From DATBHM01 sp963772375 (GTDB lineage Bacteria > Actinomycetota > UBA4738 > JACQTL01), in contig CAVYXG010000005.1 in NCBI GenBank assembly GCA_963772375.1, positions 1,524,112 through 1,588,111 on the forward strand: a stretch of DNA of 64,000 bases. The letters run 5' to 3'. The position numbers and the translations under genes are program-made. Below the pieces are notes generated by a model. That model was not told where the DNA came from. It made no database searches and saw only the letters and a program-made list of their open reading frames with translations. The number at the start of each line of letters is the position of its first letter. The first letter of the stretch is position 1. Below are positions 50,242-58,034 of the stretch, in pieces.

Positions 50242-50960
50242 TGGGCCGGCTCCGACGGTGGCAGGTAGCCGGGCGCCTTCGGATTGATGCAGACGTTTTG
50301 CTTGAACGTCACGCCCCCGTCGGGCTGGATGGAGACGATGTAGTTGAGGATGTCCTGGATCTGCTGGTCGTCCAGCGCGCCCTGGAACCGGACACTCCAC
50401 GACGGCATGTCCGTCCCGGTCCGCCCCCGCATGATCGTCTGGCGGACGTCGTCGAGGTTGTGGATGGCCGAGTGGATCGGCGTGCTCTTCCCGCCGCACA
50501 CGTTGTTGAGCGGCGGCGGGTGCACCAGCACGCCGTTGTAGATGTTCGTCCCGCCGCCGAGCACCGGGTTGTCCCCGTGGCACCGCACGCACCCGATGCC
50601 CAGCTGGTTGTCCTCCGAGAACAGCTGCACGGACTGCGCGCCCCGCTCGATGGACTGCTGGAGGAGCGCCTCCTGCTGGGACTTGTTGTTCGAGGGCTCC
50701 TTCAGCCACACCAGCGGGATCATCACGGCGAACAGCACCACGAACGCGACGCTCCACCCCTGGAGCTTCTCCAGCCGGGGCTTCTCGAGGTCGGCGTCCG
50801 ACGGGCCCGGCTGCATGCCCGGCGGGATGTCGGGCGCGCCCCTCGGCTTCCCCCGCCCCTTGGCCTGCCAGGCGATGAAGAACGCGCCCAACGGGACGAT
50901 CAGGGCGACCGCCAGGAACACCACCAGCTGCGCCCCGCTCATCGCCACCATCGCCCGCAT
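50238..50960 (-). CDS. membrane-anchored monoheme c-type cytochrome
   Basis: 240 residues. Two hydrophobic helices (residues ~9-27 and ~70-88) anchor it; the rest is a class I cytochrome c with heme site CVRCH (about residue 128) and axial Met plausibly in GTDMPSW, where the fold's MPxW segment is expected. It is the electron acceptor of the Rieske protein in the complex encoded here, taking the place of cytochrome f or c1. Actinomycetes usually have a diheme QcrC, so one CXXCH is notable. The Rieske gene precedes it by 4 bp, and its stop overlaps the next gene. Confidence 0.85.
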   Translation of the reverse strand: MRAMVAMSGAQLVVFLAVALIVPLGAFFIAWQAKGRGKPRGAPDIPPGMQPGPSDADLEKPRLEKLQGWSVAFVVLFAVMIPLVWLKEPSNNKSQQEALLQQSIERGAQSVQLFSEDNQLGIGCVRCHGDNPVLGGGTNIYNGVLVHPPPLNNVCGGKSTPIHSAIHNLDDVRQTIMRGRTGTDMPSWSVRFQGALDDQQIQDILNYIVSIQPDGGVTFKQNVCINPKAPGYLPPSEPAQ

Positions 50961-50964
50961 CTCG

Positions 50965-51735
50965 CTACGCCCCCACGCAGAACGGCCCCTGGGGCGGCTC
51001 GTGGATCGTGTCCGTGCCGCGGGGCGGACCGGGGTTGAGGGTCGAGGTGTCGACCAGGAGGTTGTTCTGGGCGTCGACCGAGATCGGGAACCGCTGGAGT
51101 CCGGTCGGGGCCGGCCCCAGCTCGTACTCGCCGGCCTTGTTGTACTTGGAGCCGTGGCAGGGGCACTCGAACCACTGCGACGTCTGGCAGTACGGCACGC
51201 GGCACCCGAGGTGCACGCAGCGCTGGTACAGCGCCATCAGCGGGACGCCCTTCACCAGGTAGCCCTCGGTGTAGTAGTCGACCCCGGTGGCGTCGTCGGC
51301 GCCCGAGCCGTTGTACGGCACGACGTAGAACCGGCCGGCGCCGTAGTAGAAGGGCTGGTTCGTCTGCTGGATCTGCTGCTCGATGTCGTTGACCGACCCG
51401 GCGTTGATCTGCGATCCGAACCCGCCCTTCAGGTTCGGCCACAGGAACGCGATCGACGCGCCGCCGAACTCGGCGCCGAAGACCACGAGCGAGGTGACCA
51501 GCGAGCGCCGGAAGAAGTCCCGCCTGGACAGGGGCGCGGTCTTCGACGACCCGGCGCGTTCGGCGCTGACCATCCTGGGAGCCTCCTCGGGCCCCTCCCA
51601 CAGCGCGGTGCCCGACGTCCCCCGCCGCGTCCGGAGCAGCGACACCGTCAGCAGCGTGACGAACAGCACGCCGACGATGATCGCCACCAGGAAGGCGGTC
51701 TTGCCCTCGGAGAGCGCAACGACGAGTGCCGTCAT
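50965..51735 (-). CDS. Rieske [2Fe-2S] iron-sulfur protein
   Basis: 256 residues. One early helix (residues ~12-32), then SRRDFFRRSLVTSLVVF, a twin-arginine signal-anchor that would send the folded cluster protein through Tat. Cluster ligands are CVHLGC (Cys-His and the disulfide Cys) and CPCHGS (Cys-His), the classical Rieske pair. The soluble domain lies outside the membrane and moves electrons from quinol to cytochrome c. Its ATG overlaps the stop of the subunit-IV-type gene (ATGA). A tatA-type gene is located just upstream of this operon, which fits the Tat need. Confidence 0.93.
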   Translation of the reverse strand: MTALVVALSEGKTAFLVAIIVGVLFVTLLTVSLLRTRRGTSGTALWEGPEEAPRMVSAERAGSSKTAPLSRRDFFRRSLVTSLVVFGAEFGGASIAFLWPNLKGGFGSQINAGSVNDIEQQIQQTNQPFYYGAGRFYVVPYNGSGADDATGVDYYTEGYLVKGVPLMALYQRCVHLGCRVPYCQTSQWFECPCHGSKYNKAGEYELGPAPTGLQRFPISVDAQNNLLVDTSTLNPGPPRGTDTIHEPPQGPFCVGA

Positions 51736-52574
51736 AGCTCGAAGAACAATCCCTGGCTCCACGGCCACACCCAGTTGAACCCCGGGCCCCGGAAGAAGCA
51801 CCCGATGATCGTGAGGACCGCTCCGAACATGAACAGCATCGTGAACAGCGTGATCGCGAGCTTCCGGTCGCCCGGCTTCGTGGCCGGGTTGCGGTCGACG
51901 TAGGGGACCAGCGCCAGCCCGACCAGGATGAACGTCGGGATCATCACGCCGGCGATCGTCGGGTGGAAGTACCGCAGCAGCTCCTGGAGGGCGAGGAAGT
52001 ACCACGGCGCCTTCGACGGGTTGGGCGTGAGGTTGGGGTTGGCCAGCTCGCGGAGCGGGGCGTTCACGAAGATCGAGAAGATCACCAGGCCCGCGCTCAC
52101 GACGAGCAGGGCCACGAACTCCTGGACCATCAGGTGGGGGAACGTGTTGACGCGGTCGCCCTGCTCCCGCTCGACCCGCTGGACGCCCTCCGGCGCCACC
52201 AGGGCCAGCAGGCGGTGCTTGTCGGCCTGGCCCTGCTTCGGCGCGGGGACGCGGCCCGTCGGGCCGGGCGCGAGGAGCGTCGGCGCGGGGCCGGTGGCCG
52301 TTCCGCCGCCGACGGCGGCGCCGACACCCACCGGGACCGGCGCGGGCTGGCCGGCGCCGTTGCCTCCCGCCCCGTTGCCGCCGGCCGACGGAGCGCCGGC
52401 GGCGGGGGCCTTGGGGGGCTTCGGCCCGGGCTCGCCGTGGGCGGCGCGGAACGCCTTGATGGCGGCCGAGCGCGCGCGGCCCTCGGCCACGCGCTGGCTC
52501 GTGCCCTTCCCGAGCTCCTCCGCGAGGACCCGGTCGAAGGTCTCCTTGTCGATCTCGGATTCGTCTCGTGGCAT
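51732..52574 (-). CDS. cytochrome b C-terminal domain protein (subunit IV/PetD-like) with long N-terminal extension
   Basis: 280 residues. The C-terminal ~150 residues contain three helices of the cytochrome b C-terminal half, with SKAPWYFLALQELLRYFHP, the PEWY-loop equivalent at the Qo quinol site (here APWY), and ALVPYVDRNPATKPG. Residues 1-~130 are an extra cytoplasmic part: a charged helix-rich start (RVLAEELGKGTSQRVAEGRARS), then a Gly/Ala/Pro-rich linker. This split (cytochrome b in two genes) is that of b6f and of Bacillus-type complexes, not of typical actinomycetes. Stop overlaps the Rieske start. Confidence 0.85.
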   Translation of the reverse strand: MPRDESEIDKETFDRVLAEELGKGTSQRVAEGRARSAAIKAFRAAHGEPGPKPPKAPAAGAPSAGGNGAGGNGAGQPAPVPVGVGAAVGGGTATGPAPTLLAPGPTGRVPAPKQGQADKHRLLALVAPEGVQRVEREQGDRVNTFPHLMVQEFVALLVVSAGLVIFSIFVNAPLRELANPNLTPNPSKAPWYFLALQELLRYFHPTIAGVMIPTFILVGLALVPYVDRNPATKPGDRKLAITLFTMLFMFGAVLTIIGCFFRGPGFNWVWPWSQGLFFEL

Positions 52575-52577
52575 GGC

Positions 52578-53348
52578 TTACAGGGGTCCCGAGATGCCGC
52601 CGTCCTTGCGGATCCGCCAGAAATGGACCGCCAGGAAGATCACCAGCACGAACGGCAGCGCCAGCACGTGCAGCACGTACCACCGGAGCAGGGTGTTCGG
52701 GCCGACGTTCACGCCGCCCAGAAGAAGGAACTGCGTCTGCTTCGCGACGAGCGGCACGTAGCCACCGAGCGACGTGCCCACCGTGACCGCCCAGATCGAC
52801 AGCTGGTCCCACGGGAGCAGGTAGCCGGTGAACGACAGCCCCAGCGTGAGGAACAGCAGCAGGACGCCGACCACCCAGTTGAACTCGCGCGGGGGCTTGT
52901 AGGCCCCCGTGTAGAAGACCCGGCCCATGTGCAGCGTCACGGAGAGCACCATCAGGTGCGCGCCCCACCGGTGGATGTTGCGGACCAGGTCGCCGAAGAA
53001 GACCGTCGTCGAGATCCGCTGCATGTCCGCGTACGCGGTCGCGCCGCCGAGGTCGGCGGCCGGCCGGTAGAAGAACATCAGGAAGATCCCGGTGATGGTG
53101 AGGATGATGAACAGGAAGAACGAGATCCCGCCCAGGCAGAACGTGTAGGTCAGCTTCAGCCCGTGCCGCTTCACCTTCACCGGGTGCAGGTGGAACAGCA
53201 CGTTGTTCATCATCGCGAGGGAACGGTCGCGCGACGTGTCCTTGTAGCCCCTGCGGAAGATGGAGCCGGGCCGGAAGACCGACTTCCACACCTCGGTGTC
53301 GCGGACCTTGTCCAGCAACTCCATCGGTGACGGTGGCTTGAGCTTCAC
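52578..53348 (-). CDS. cytochrome b6-type subunit (cytochrome b N-terminal domain)
   Basis: 256 residues with four main helices. Heme ligands: H126 and H140 in the NIHRWGAHLMVLSVTLHMGR helix, and H226 and H241 in the D helix (LHVLALPFVLVIFLAVHFW). The second pair is 15 apart, the spacing of cytochrome b6 rather than bc1. C71 in YTFCLGGISFFLF aligns with the Cys of cytochrome b6 and Bacillus QcrB that binds an extra heme c (c_i/c_n). The Qo part has the GYLLPWDQLSIWAV motif. It carries quinol electrons across the membrane. GTG start at 53348; the subunit-IV gene follows 4 bp after its stop. Confidence 0.88.
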   Translation of the reverse strand: MKLKPPSPMELLDKVRDTEVWKSVFRPGSIFRRGYKDTSRDRSLAMMNNVLFHLHPVKVKRHGLKLTYTFCLGGISFFLFIILTITGIFLMFFYRPAADLGGATAYADMQRISTTVFFGDLVRNIHRWGAHLMVLSVTLHMGRVFYTGAYKPPREFNWVVGVLLLFLTLGLSFTGYLLPWDQLSIWAVTVGTSLGGYVPLVAKQTQFLLLGGVNVGPNTLLRWYVLHVLALPFVLVIFLAVHFWRIRKDGGISGPL

Positions 53349-53362
53349 TCCGGCGTCCCCCG

Positions 53363-53767
53363 CTACGCTTCCGCTTGCTGCTGCGACATCGGAACGGCCC
53401 CCATCGAGCGCGGGCCGGAGGCCGCGCGTTCGTCGGGCAGGCGCGCATAGTACAGGCAATCGCTCGGGCACCGTTCCACGCACACGGAGCACCGCGTGCA
53501 GGCGTTGTCGTCGACGACGAAGATCGCGAACGCCTGATCGACGTCGGACTGCTCGGCGTCGTTCTCGGTTCCCTGGACGATGCCTGGGTCCAGCATGTAG
53601 ATGCAGTTCCAGGGGCAGACGTCCTCGCAGGCCCGGCACAGGATGCACGGCTCGGGGTCGAGCATCAGGTGCTTGGGCGACTTCACGCCCTGCGAGAGCC
53701 ACGTCGTCTCGACGGCTTGGACCTGGTAGTCCGTGTGGATGTCGACCTCGGTCTTGTTGAAGGGCAT
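53363..53767 (-). CDS. 2x[4Fe-4S] ferredoxin-like protein in the cytochrome b operon
   Basis: 134 residues. Two cluster motifs: CILCRACEDVCP (about residue 41) and CTRCSVCVERCP (about residue 90), each C-x2-C-x2-C-x3-CP, and no membrane helix or signal. Cytoplasmic. It is encoded between the small membrane gene and cytochrome b6 gene, 14 bp before the latter, so it could pass electrons between the complex and cytosolic partners or form an extra subunit at the N-side. Ferredoxins are not part of classical bc1 or actinomycete qcr operons. It starts at ATG 53767 with a GGAGG-like region absent; the start is the only one giving the full first motif. Confidence 0.85.
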   Translation of the reverse strand: MPFNKTEVDIHTDYQVQAVETTWLSQGVKSPKHLMLDPEPCILCRACEDVCPWNCIYMLDPGIVQGTENDAEQSDVDQAFAIFVVDDNACTRCSVCVERCPSDCLYYARLPDERAASGPRSMGAVPMSQQQAEA

Positions 53768-53794
53768 GGTGGTTCGATCAGCTCGCTTTCGTGC

Positions 53795-54133
53795 TCATCG
53801 GTAGCCCCCGGAGGGGCGGGTCTCGCCGCCGACGCCGCGGAGCTTCTGGCGCTGCTTCTGAAGCAGGTACGCGGCCAGGAAGAAGATGCCGAACCACGTC
53901 GTGATCCAGCCGGCCGCGAGGGCCTCCTTCAGCTTGACCAGCCAGAACGTCTTCCACCGGAGCGTCTGGTCGGCGAAGTACAGCCAGAACGACGGGACGA
54001 CCGCCAGGACGATGATCGAGATGAACGCGAGCGCGACCGAGAAGACCACGGCGGTGGTCCAGGTCCACTCCCAGTCCTTGAGGAACCGGTTGGTCCGCTC
54101 CACGATCGGCACGAGCCGTCGGGGCATCTTCAT
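53795..54133 (-). CDS. small membrane protein heading the cytochrome b operon
   Basis: 112 residues, no family recognised. Two helices (WTTAVVFSVALAFISIIVLAVVPSFWLYF and GWITTWFGIFFLAAYLLQ) with Trp-rich edges and a basic, cytoplasmic C-terminus. It is the first gene of the operon running to 49360 and lies 27 bp before the ferredoxin gene. It may anchor the ferredoxin to the complex; that is speculation from order. TAGGAT (minus strand, 54172-54167) could be the operon's -10 box, and the Rex palindrome lies further upstream. Confidence 0.6.
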   Translation of the reverse strand: MKMPRRLVPIVERTNRFLKDWEWTWTTAVVFSVALAFISIIVLAVVPSFWLYFADQTLRWKTFWLVKLKEALAAGWITTWFGIFFLAAYLLQKQRQKLRGVGGETRPSGGYR

Positions 54134-54220
54134 CTGGTGCGGTCCTCGGCGTTCACAGGCAGCCGCATCCTACCGCCCACAGGCACGGGTGGCGCAGGTC
54201 ATCGTGTCCCTCGGTCGAGT

Positions 54221-54238
54221 TTGTGAAGGCGTTCACAA
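54221..54238. promoter_or_regulatory. perfect Rex operator (ROP site)
   Basis: TTGTGAAGGCGTTCACAA is an exact match to the known Rex consensus TTGTGAAnnnnTTCACAA. It lies in the 172-bp gap between tatA and the cytochrome b operon (minus strand), about 90 bp upstream of the first gene. A lone half-site TTCACAG is at 54152-54158. Rex is encoded at 46081 in this window. Control of the operon by the NADH/NAD+ ratio is inferred. Confidence 0.8.
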
Positions 54239-54305
54239 GCGTTCGGCACAACTATCCGACGGATGGCGCCCTCACCGCAACTCGCGACGGCCGACACGGG
54301 AGGCC

Positions 54306-54539
54306 TCAGGCGTCGGGTGCGTCCCCGTTCGGGGCCGGGGCCTCGGACGCCTCGGGGGTCTCGGCGGACTTGGAGCCGGTTTCGGACGGTTCGTCTTCCT
54401 CCGAGCCGGAGAGCCCGTCCCGCAACGCGTGCATCGAGCGGCCGAGGGACCTGGCCATCTCGGGGATGCGCTTGGGCCCGACCACCAGCAGCGCGACGGC
54501 CAGGATGATCAGGAGCTTCTCCGGTCCGATTTCGAACAT
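54306..54539 (-). CDS. tatA: Sec-independent (Tat) translocase subunit TatA/TatB
   Basis: 77 residues. Typical small Tat subunit: an N-terminal helix (LLIILAVALLVVGPKRIP), the glycine-proline hinge GPKR, an amphipathic helix (RSLGRSMHALRDGL) and a Glu/Ser/Ala-rich tail. The IGPEKLL start recalls TatB as much as TatA, so the exact subunit is open. It would help export the twin-arginine Rieske protein and the Tat lipoprotein at 4004. Start chosen at MFEIGPEKL (54539) because the six residues before are not typical. It is divergent from ccdA and upstream of the cytochrome b operon on the same strand. Confidence 0.82.
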   Translation of the reverse strand: MFEIGPEKLLIILAVALLVVGPKRIPEMARSLGRSMHALRDGLSGSEEDEPSETGSKSAETPEASEAPAPNGDAPDA

Positions 54540-54705
54540 GGGCCTCCACTGAATCATTCGCCGCCGACTGGCTCAGGTATCGTGCCGTCCGGGTCCGCGG
54601 TCGCGGGCGACCTCCGCGCGATCTCGGGGCGCTCGGCGACCAAGCGGGAGGTCGGTTCGTAGACTTGGCGAAGGATTGCGCGGAGCCGCCGCGCTGCTCA
54701 CGCCC

Positions 54706-55560
54706 ATGATCGCCGACGTCACCCGAGGTCTCTCCCAGTGGTGGGCGCCCGTCCTCGCCTTCGTGGCGGGGGTGGTGTCGTTCGCCTCGCCCTGCGTGCT
54801 CCCGCTCGTGCCGGGCTACCTGGCGTTCGTCTCGGGGACCGACGAGCTCGAACAGGAGCGCGAACGCGCTGCGGCGGCGGCTCCGGCTTCCGAGGCCGCG
54901 GCGGCGTCCGATGGCGGAACGGTGGCCGTTCAGCAGCGGCCGGCCACGCGGACGCAACCGCGCGCCCGGCTGTTCCCGATGCTGATGTTCGTCGCGGGGT
55001 TCGCCATCGTGTTCACGGCGTTCGGCGTGGTGGCCGGGCAGATGCCGGGCGGGTGGCTGGACCGGCAGCTGCACTCGGAGACGCTGCTGCGGATCGCGGG
55101 GGCGTTCGTGATCCTGTTCGGCGTCGCGATGATCCTGTACGCGTTCCGGATCGGACGGGCGTCCTGGTACGCGGAGCGGCGGCCGTTCCTGTCGAAGATC
55201 AAGCCGGGGCCGGCCGGCGCGCTGCCGCTGGGGATGGCGTTCGCGCTGGGGTGGACGCCGTGCATCGGGCCCGTGCTGGGGGCGATCCTGGCCATCGCGT
55301 CGACGCAGGGCGGGGCGCTGCGGGGGGGCGGGCTGCTGCTGCTGTACTCGATCGGGCTGGGGCTGCCGTTCGTGCTGATCGGGCTCGGGATGCAGCGGCT
55401 GGTACGCGTGATGAACGTCATCAAGCGGAACTACCACTGGGTCGCGGGCATCTCGGGCGCGATCATGGTGCTCATCGGGTTCCTGCTGGTGAGTGGACTC
55501 TGGGCAAGCTGGGTGACTCCCTGGCTGAACAGCCTGTCGCGAATCACCCCGCCGATCTGA
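54706..55560 (+). CDS. ccdA: cytochrome c biogenesis protein CcdA
   Basis: 284 residues, six helices. It moves reducing equivalents from cytoplasmic thioredoxin to the outside for cytochrome c or envelope disulfide reduction. The two conserved Cys are in SFASPCVLPLVPGYLAF and ALGWTPCIGPVLGAIL. Between helices 1 and 2 there is a charged, Ala-rich insert of about 40 residues (residues ~48-86). ATG at 54706 begins MIADVTRGL; an upstream in-frame TTG at 54676 with a nearby -10-like TAGACT (54660-54665) is an alternative start. Genes for ResB/ResC-type partners are not in the window. Its function fits the c-type cytochrome of the adjacent operon. Confidence 0.87.
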   Translation: MIADVTRGLSQWWAPVLAFVAGVVSFASPCVLPLVPGYLAFVSGTDELEQERERAAAAAPASEAAAASDGGTVAVQQRPATRTQPRARLFPMLMFVAGFAIVFTAFGVVAGQMPGGWLDRQLHSETLLRIAGAFVILFGVAMILYAFRIGRASWYAERRPFLSKIKPGPAGALPLGMAFALGWTPCIGPVLGAILAIASTQGGALRGGGLLLLYSIGLGLPFVLIGLGMQRLVRVMNVIKRNYHWVAGISGAIMVLIGFLLVSGLWASWVTPWLNSLSRITPPI

Positions 55561-55751
55561 TCGGCGGAGCTCGTGCGTCCTACGAAGCGGACCTCCAGGG
55601 AACGGTCATCCCGAACGGGGCTGTCGGCGTTGGTACGGAACCGGGGCATCGAGCGGACGGCCGACCACCGGTGGTTCCTCGTCCTGGTGCCGATCGGCCT
55701 GATCGGGGCGTGGATCTCGCTCCGCCTGTCGTCGACGATCGAGGCAAGCCG

Positions 55752-56771
55752 TCAGCGGACCAGTCGGAGCGACAGGATCGTGTCGAGCGGGACGTCTGCT
55801 CCCTGCGGGCCTCGTCGGCCGCCGATCAGCAGCGCGCGGTCCGGCCCGAGGGGGACCGCCGCCGCGTCAGCCACCGTGCCGTGGAGGGATTGGACCGTCC
55901 GCACGGTGCCGGTCCGCGGGTCCACTCGTTCGACGGTCGCGACCGTCTGTCCGGACGCTCCCTCGCCCCCCAAGACGAACACCGCCCCGCCCAGCTCGAC
56001 CGCAGCCGCGTGGGCGAGTGGCTGGGGCAGCTTTCCGATCGACGTAACCGAGCCCGTCCGCACATCGATCCGCAGGACTGTCGCCACGGATCCCGCGGGG
56101 GTAAGCCCCCCGGCCACAATCACTGTGTCCGGCCCCCCGGGCGCCACCGCTGCGTACCGGAGCCCCACCGGCAGCGACCCGATCCGCCGGAACGTCCGAC
56201 CATCCCGGGTGGCCAGCACGCTCGTGAGGAAGCTCGAACCCTCGTAGCCACCGACCAACACGATTTCGCCGCCCGTCGCCGCCACGCCCAGGTCGGACGT
56301 CACGGTGGGCAGGTGCCCGATCACCCCGCCGGGCAGCGCCTGCACCAGGTCAGTGCCCGACGAGGGCCCGCCGCCGAACACGACCAGGCGCCCGCCGAGC
56401 AAGGCGGCCGCAGCGTCGTGGAACGGCGTCGCGAACGTCCCCGCCGGTCGAACGGCCCCGGTCGCGGGCGTGAGCCGGGACGCCGCGCCGGTCGAGGTCC
56501 CCGACGAACGCAGTCCACCGGCCACGAGCACTTCGCTGCCGTCGCGCACGGCGACCTCGCGCTGCACGGCCACGGGGAGCGAGAACCCCGCCGGCCGGAT
56601 CTCGAGGTGACGACGCCCCTCAAGGTGCCGAGCTGAGGGACTCGGTCGGGCGAACACCGTTCCACGGACGCCCTGTGGTGTCCGCCCGACCGCTTGGCCG
56701 GGCGCGTGCGCCGAGCACCCGACCAGTAGTACGACCGCCGCACCGACGGCCGTGCGCCTAGCGATAGACAC
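55752..56771 (-). CDS. kelch-repeat beta-propeller lipoprotein
   Basis: 339 residues. A lipobox signal (GAAVVLLVGCSAHAPG) gives Cys at about residue 18. Then several kelch-type blades: RDGSEVLVAGGL, LLGGRLVVFGGG, GGEIVLVGGY, PDTVIVAGGL, GGAVFVLGGEG, DRALLIGGRR, with paired Gly and strand periods of about 50 residues; about six to seven blades make one propeller. A scaffold or ligand-binding role outside the membrane is likely. GTG start at 56771 lies inside the end of the preceding gene (14-bp overlap), making it the last gene of the ABC transporter operon. Confidence 0.75.
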   Translation of the reverse strand: MSIARRTAVGAAVVLLVGCSAHAPGQAVGRTPQGVRGTVFARPSPSARHLEGRRHLEIRPAGFSLPVAVQREVAVRDGSEVLVAGGLRSSGTSTGAASRLTPATGAVRPAGTFATPFHDAAAALLGGRLVVFGGGPSSGTDLVQALPGGVIGHLPTVTSDLGVAATGGEIVLVGGYEGSSFLTSVLATRDGRTFRRIGSLPVGLRYAAVAPGGPDTVIVAGGLTPAGSVATVLRIDVRTGSVTSIGKLPQPLAHAAAVELGGAVFVLGGEGASGQTVATVERVDPRTGTVRTVQSLHGTVADAAAVPLGPDRALLIGGRRGPQGADVPLDTILSLRLVR

Positions 56772-58032
56772 CGTTGTGGCCGATGCTGTACCGCCCCGGC
56801 TCGGGGAAGTAGCAGAGCCCGTGCGGCCCACGGCCCACGGTGATCTGTTTGATCACTCGACCGGTCGCCGTCGAGATGACCGTGACCGTGTTCGCGAAGC
56901 GGTTCGTCGTCCACAGCTGCTTGCCGTCCGGCGACACTTGCAGCATGTCCGGCGAGCCGCCGACATTCCAGATCGCCGCGACTTTGCGCGTCGCGAACGG
57001 GATCACCGCGACCGTCCCTTGAATGCGGTTCGACAGGTAGAGCCTCGTCCCGTCGCGGCTCACCGCGAATCCGTGGGCCCCCATCCCTGTGTGGATGAAC
57101 CCGATCTCCTTCATCGTCTTGGGATCGACGATCGACACGCCGGAGCGGCCCTGATTCGCCACAAAGAACACACTCCCGTCCGGAGCGACCTTTACGTCCA
57201 CCGGCTTGCCGCCCACGTTCAGCGTGCCGGTGACCTTCATCGTCTCGGTATTCACCCTGGTCACGATCCCGTCGTACTCGTCGCTCACAAGCAGGAACTT
57301 CCCATCGGGGGAGAAGTCCATGTGGTCGACCCCGTGGCCCGGAATGTGGAGCGTCGACAATAGCTTCCAGGTGTGGGGATCGCGGAACTCGATCTCTTGG
57401 TAATACTCCGCGACCACAAGCGCCTTCGTCCCGTCGGGCGTGAAGTACAAGTTGTAGGGGCTCGCCACCTGGATCGGCCGGACGAACCTCCCGCTGTGCG
57501 GGTCGATGACGTCCAGGGTCTCGTTCCCGGGGTTGTCGACGTACAGATGTCGCAGGTTCCAGGACGGCGTGACGTGGTGGGGCTGCCCGCCGACGGTGAT
57601 GGTCTTCACCACCTTGAAGGTCCGGGGGTCGATCTCGCTCACGGTTCCGTCGAGCGTGTTCGGCACGTACACGCGTGGCGGGACGCCGCGGACGGCCGGG
57701 TTGAAGTTCCCTGCCTGGTCCCCCGCATAGACGTTGTGGGGGTCGACCAGCAGCGGCATCTCCGGAGTGTTCGGCCTTTCGCCGCCGGACCGCGAGGACG
57801 AGGGGGACGACGGGGACGACGGGGACGGATGAGCGTCGGATACCGGCTGACCGCCGGCAGCCGGTCGGCTCGGCGACGCTTGTGGCGGCTCTGTCCGCGT
57901 CGCTCCGCCCGCAGCGAGGTGGACGCCGATGGCCACCGCGAGAACCAGGACCACCACGCCGATCACTACCGTTGCGAGCCGTCGCTCGGAACGCGAAGCC
58001 AGGTGCGATGGAGAGGTCCGGGGGTCGGGCAC
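56758..58032 (-). CDS. membrane-anchored YVTN-type beta-propeller protein
   Basis: 424 residues with one membrane helix (residues ~22-41), a Pro/Ser-rich linker, and a seven-bladed propeller of YVTN type: RVYVPNTLDGTVSEIDPRTFKVVKTITVGGQPHHV, LYVDNPGNETLDVIDPHSG, ALVVAEYYQEIEFRDPHTW, FLLVSDEYDGIVTRVN, VFFVANQGRSGVSIVDP, LYLSNRIQGTVAVIP, LWTTNRFANTVTVIS. Similar domains occur in nitrite reductase-like heme d1 proteins and surface-layer proteins, but I see no heme ligands. Translated with the FtsX permease gene (2-bp gap). It may be a sensor or partner of the exporter. Confidence 0.78.
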   Translation of the reverse strand: MPDPRTSPSHLASRSERRLATVVIGVVVLVLAVAIGVHLAAGGATRTEPPQASPSRPAAGGQPVSDAHPSPSSPSSPSSSRSGGERPNTPEMPLLVDPHNVYAGDQAGNFNPAVRGVPPRVYVPNTLDGTVSEIDPRTFKVVKTITVGGQPHHVTPSWNLRHLYVDNPGNETLDVIDPHSGRFVRPIQVASPYNLYFTPDGTKALVVAEYYQEIEFRDPHTWKLLSTLHIPGHGVDHMDFSPDGKFLLVSDEYDGIVTRVNTETMKVTGTLNVGGKPVDVKVAPDGSVFFVANQGRSGVSIVDPKTMKEIGFIHTGMGAHGFAVSRDGTRLYLSNRIQGTVAVIPFATRKVAAIWNVGGSPDMLQVSPDGKQLWTTNRFANTVTVISTATGRVIKQITVGRGPHGLCYFPEPGRYSIGHNGVYR

Positions 58033-58034
58033 GG

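Noticed and set aside
55573..55751. Possible small plus-strand gene with one hydrophobic segment after ccdA
   Set aside because: The hydrophobic stretch (WFLVLVPIGLIGAWIS) looks gene-like, but the frame runs on without a stop through the antisense of the kelch gene to 56247; could be a remnant but not supported as a gene.
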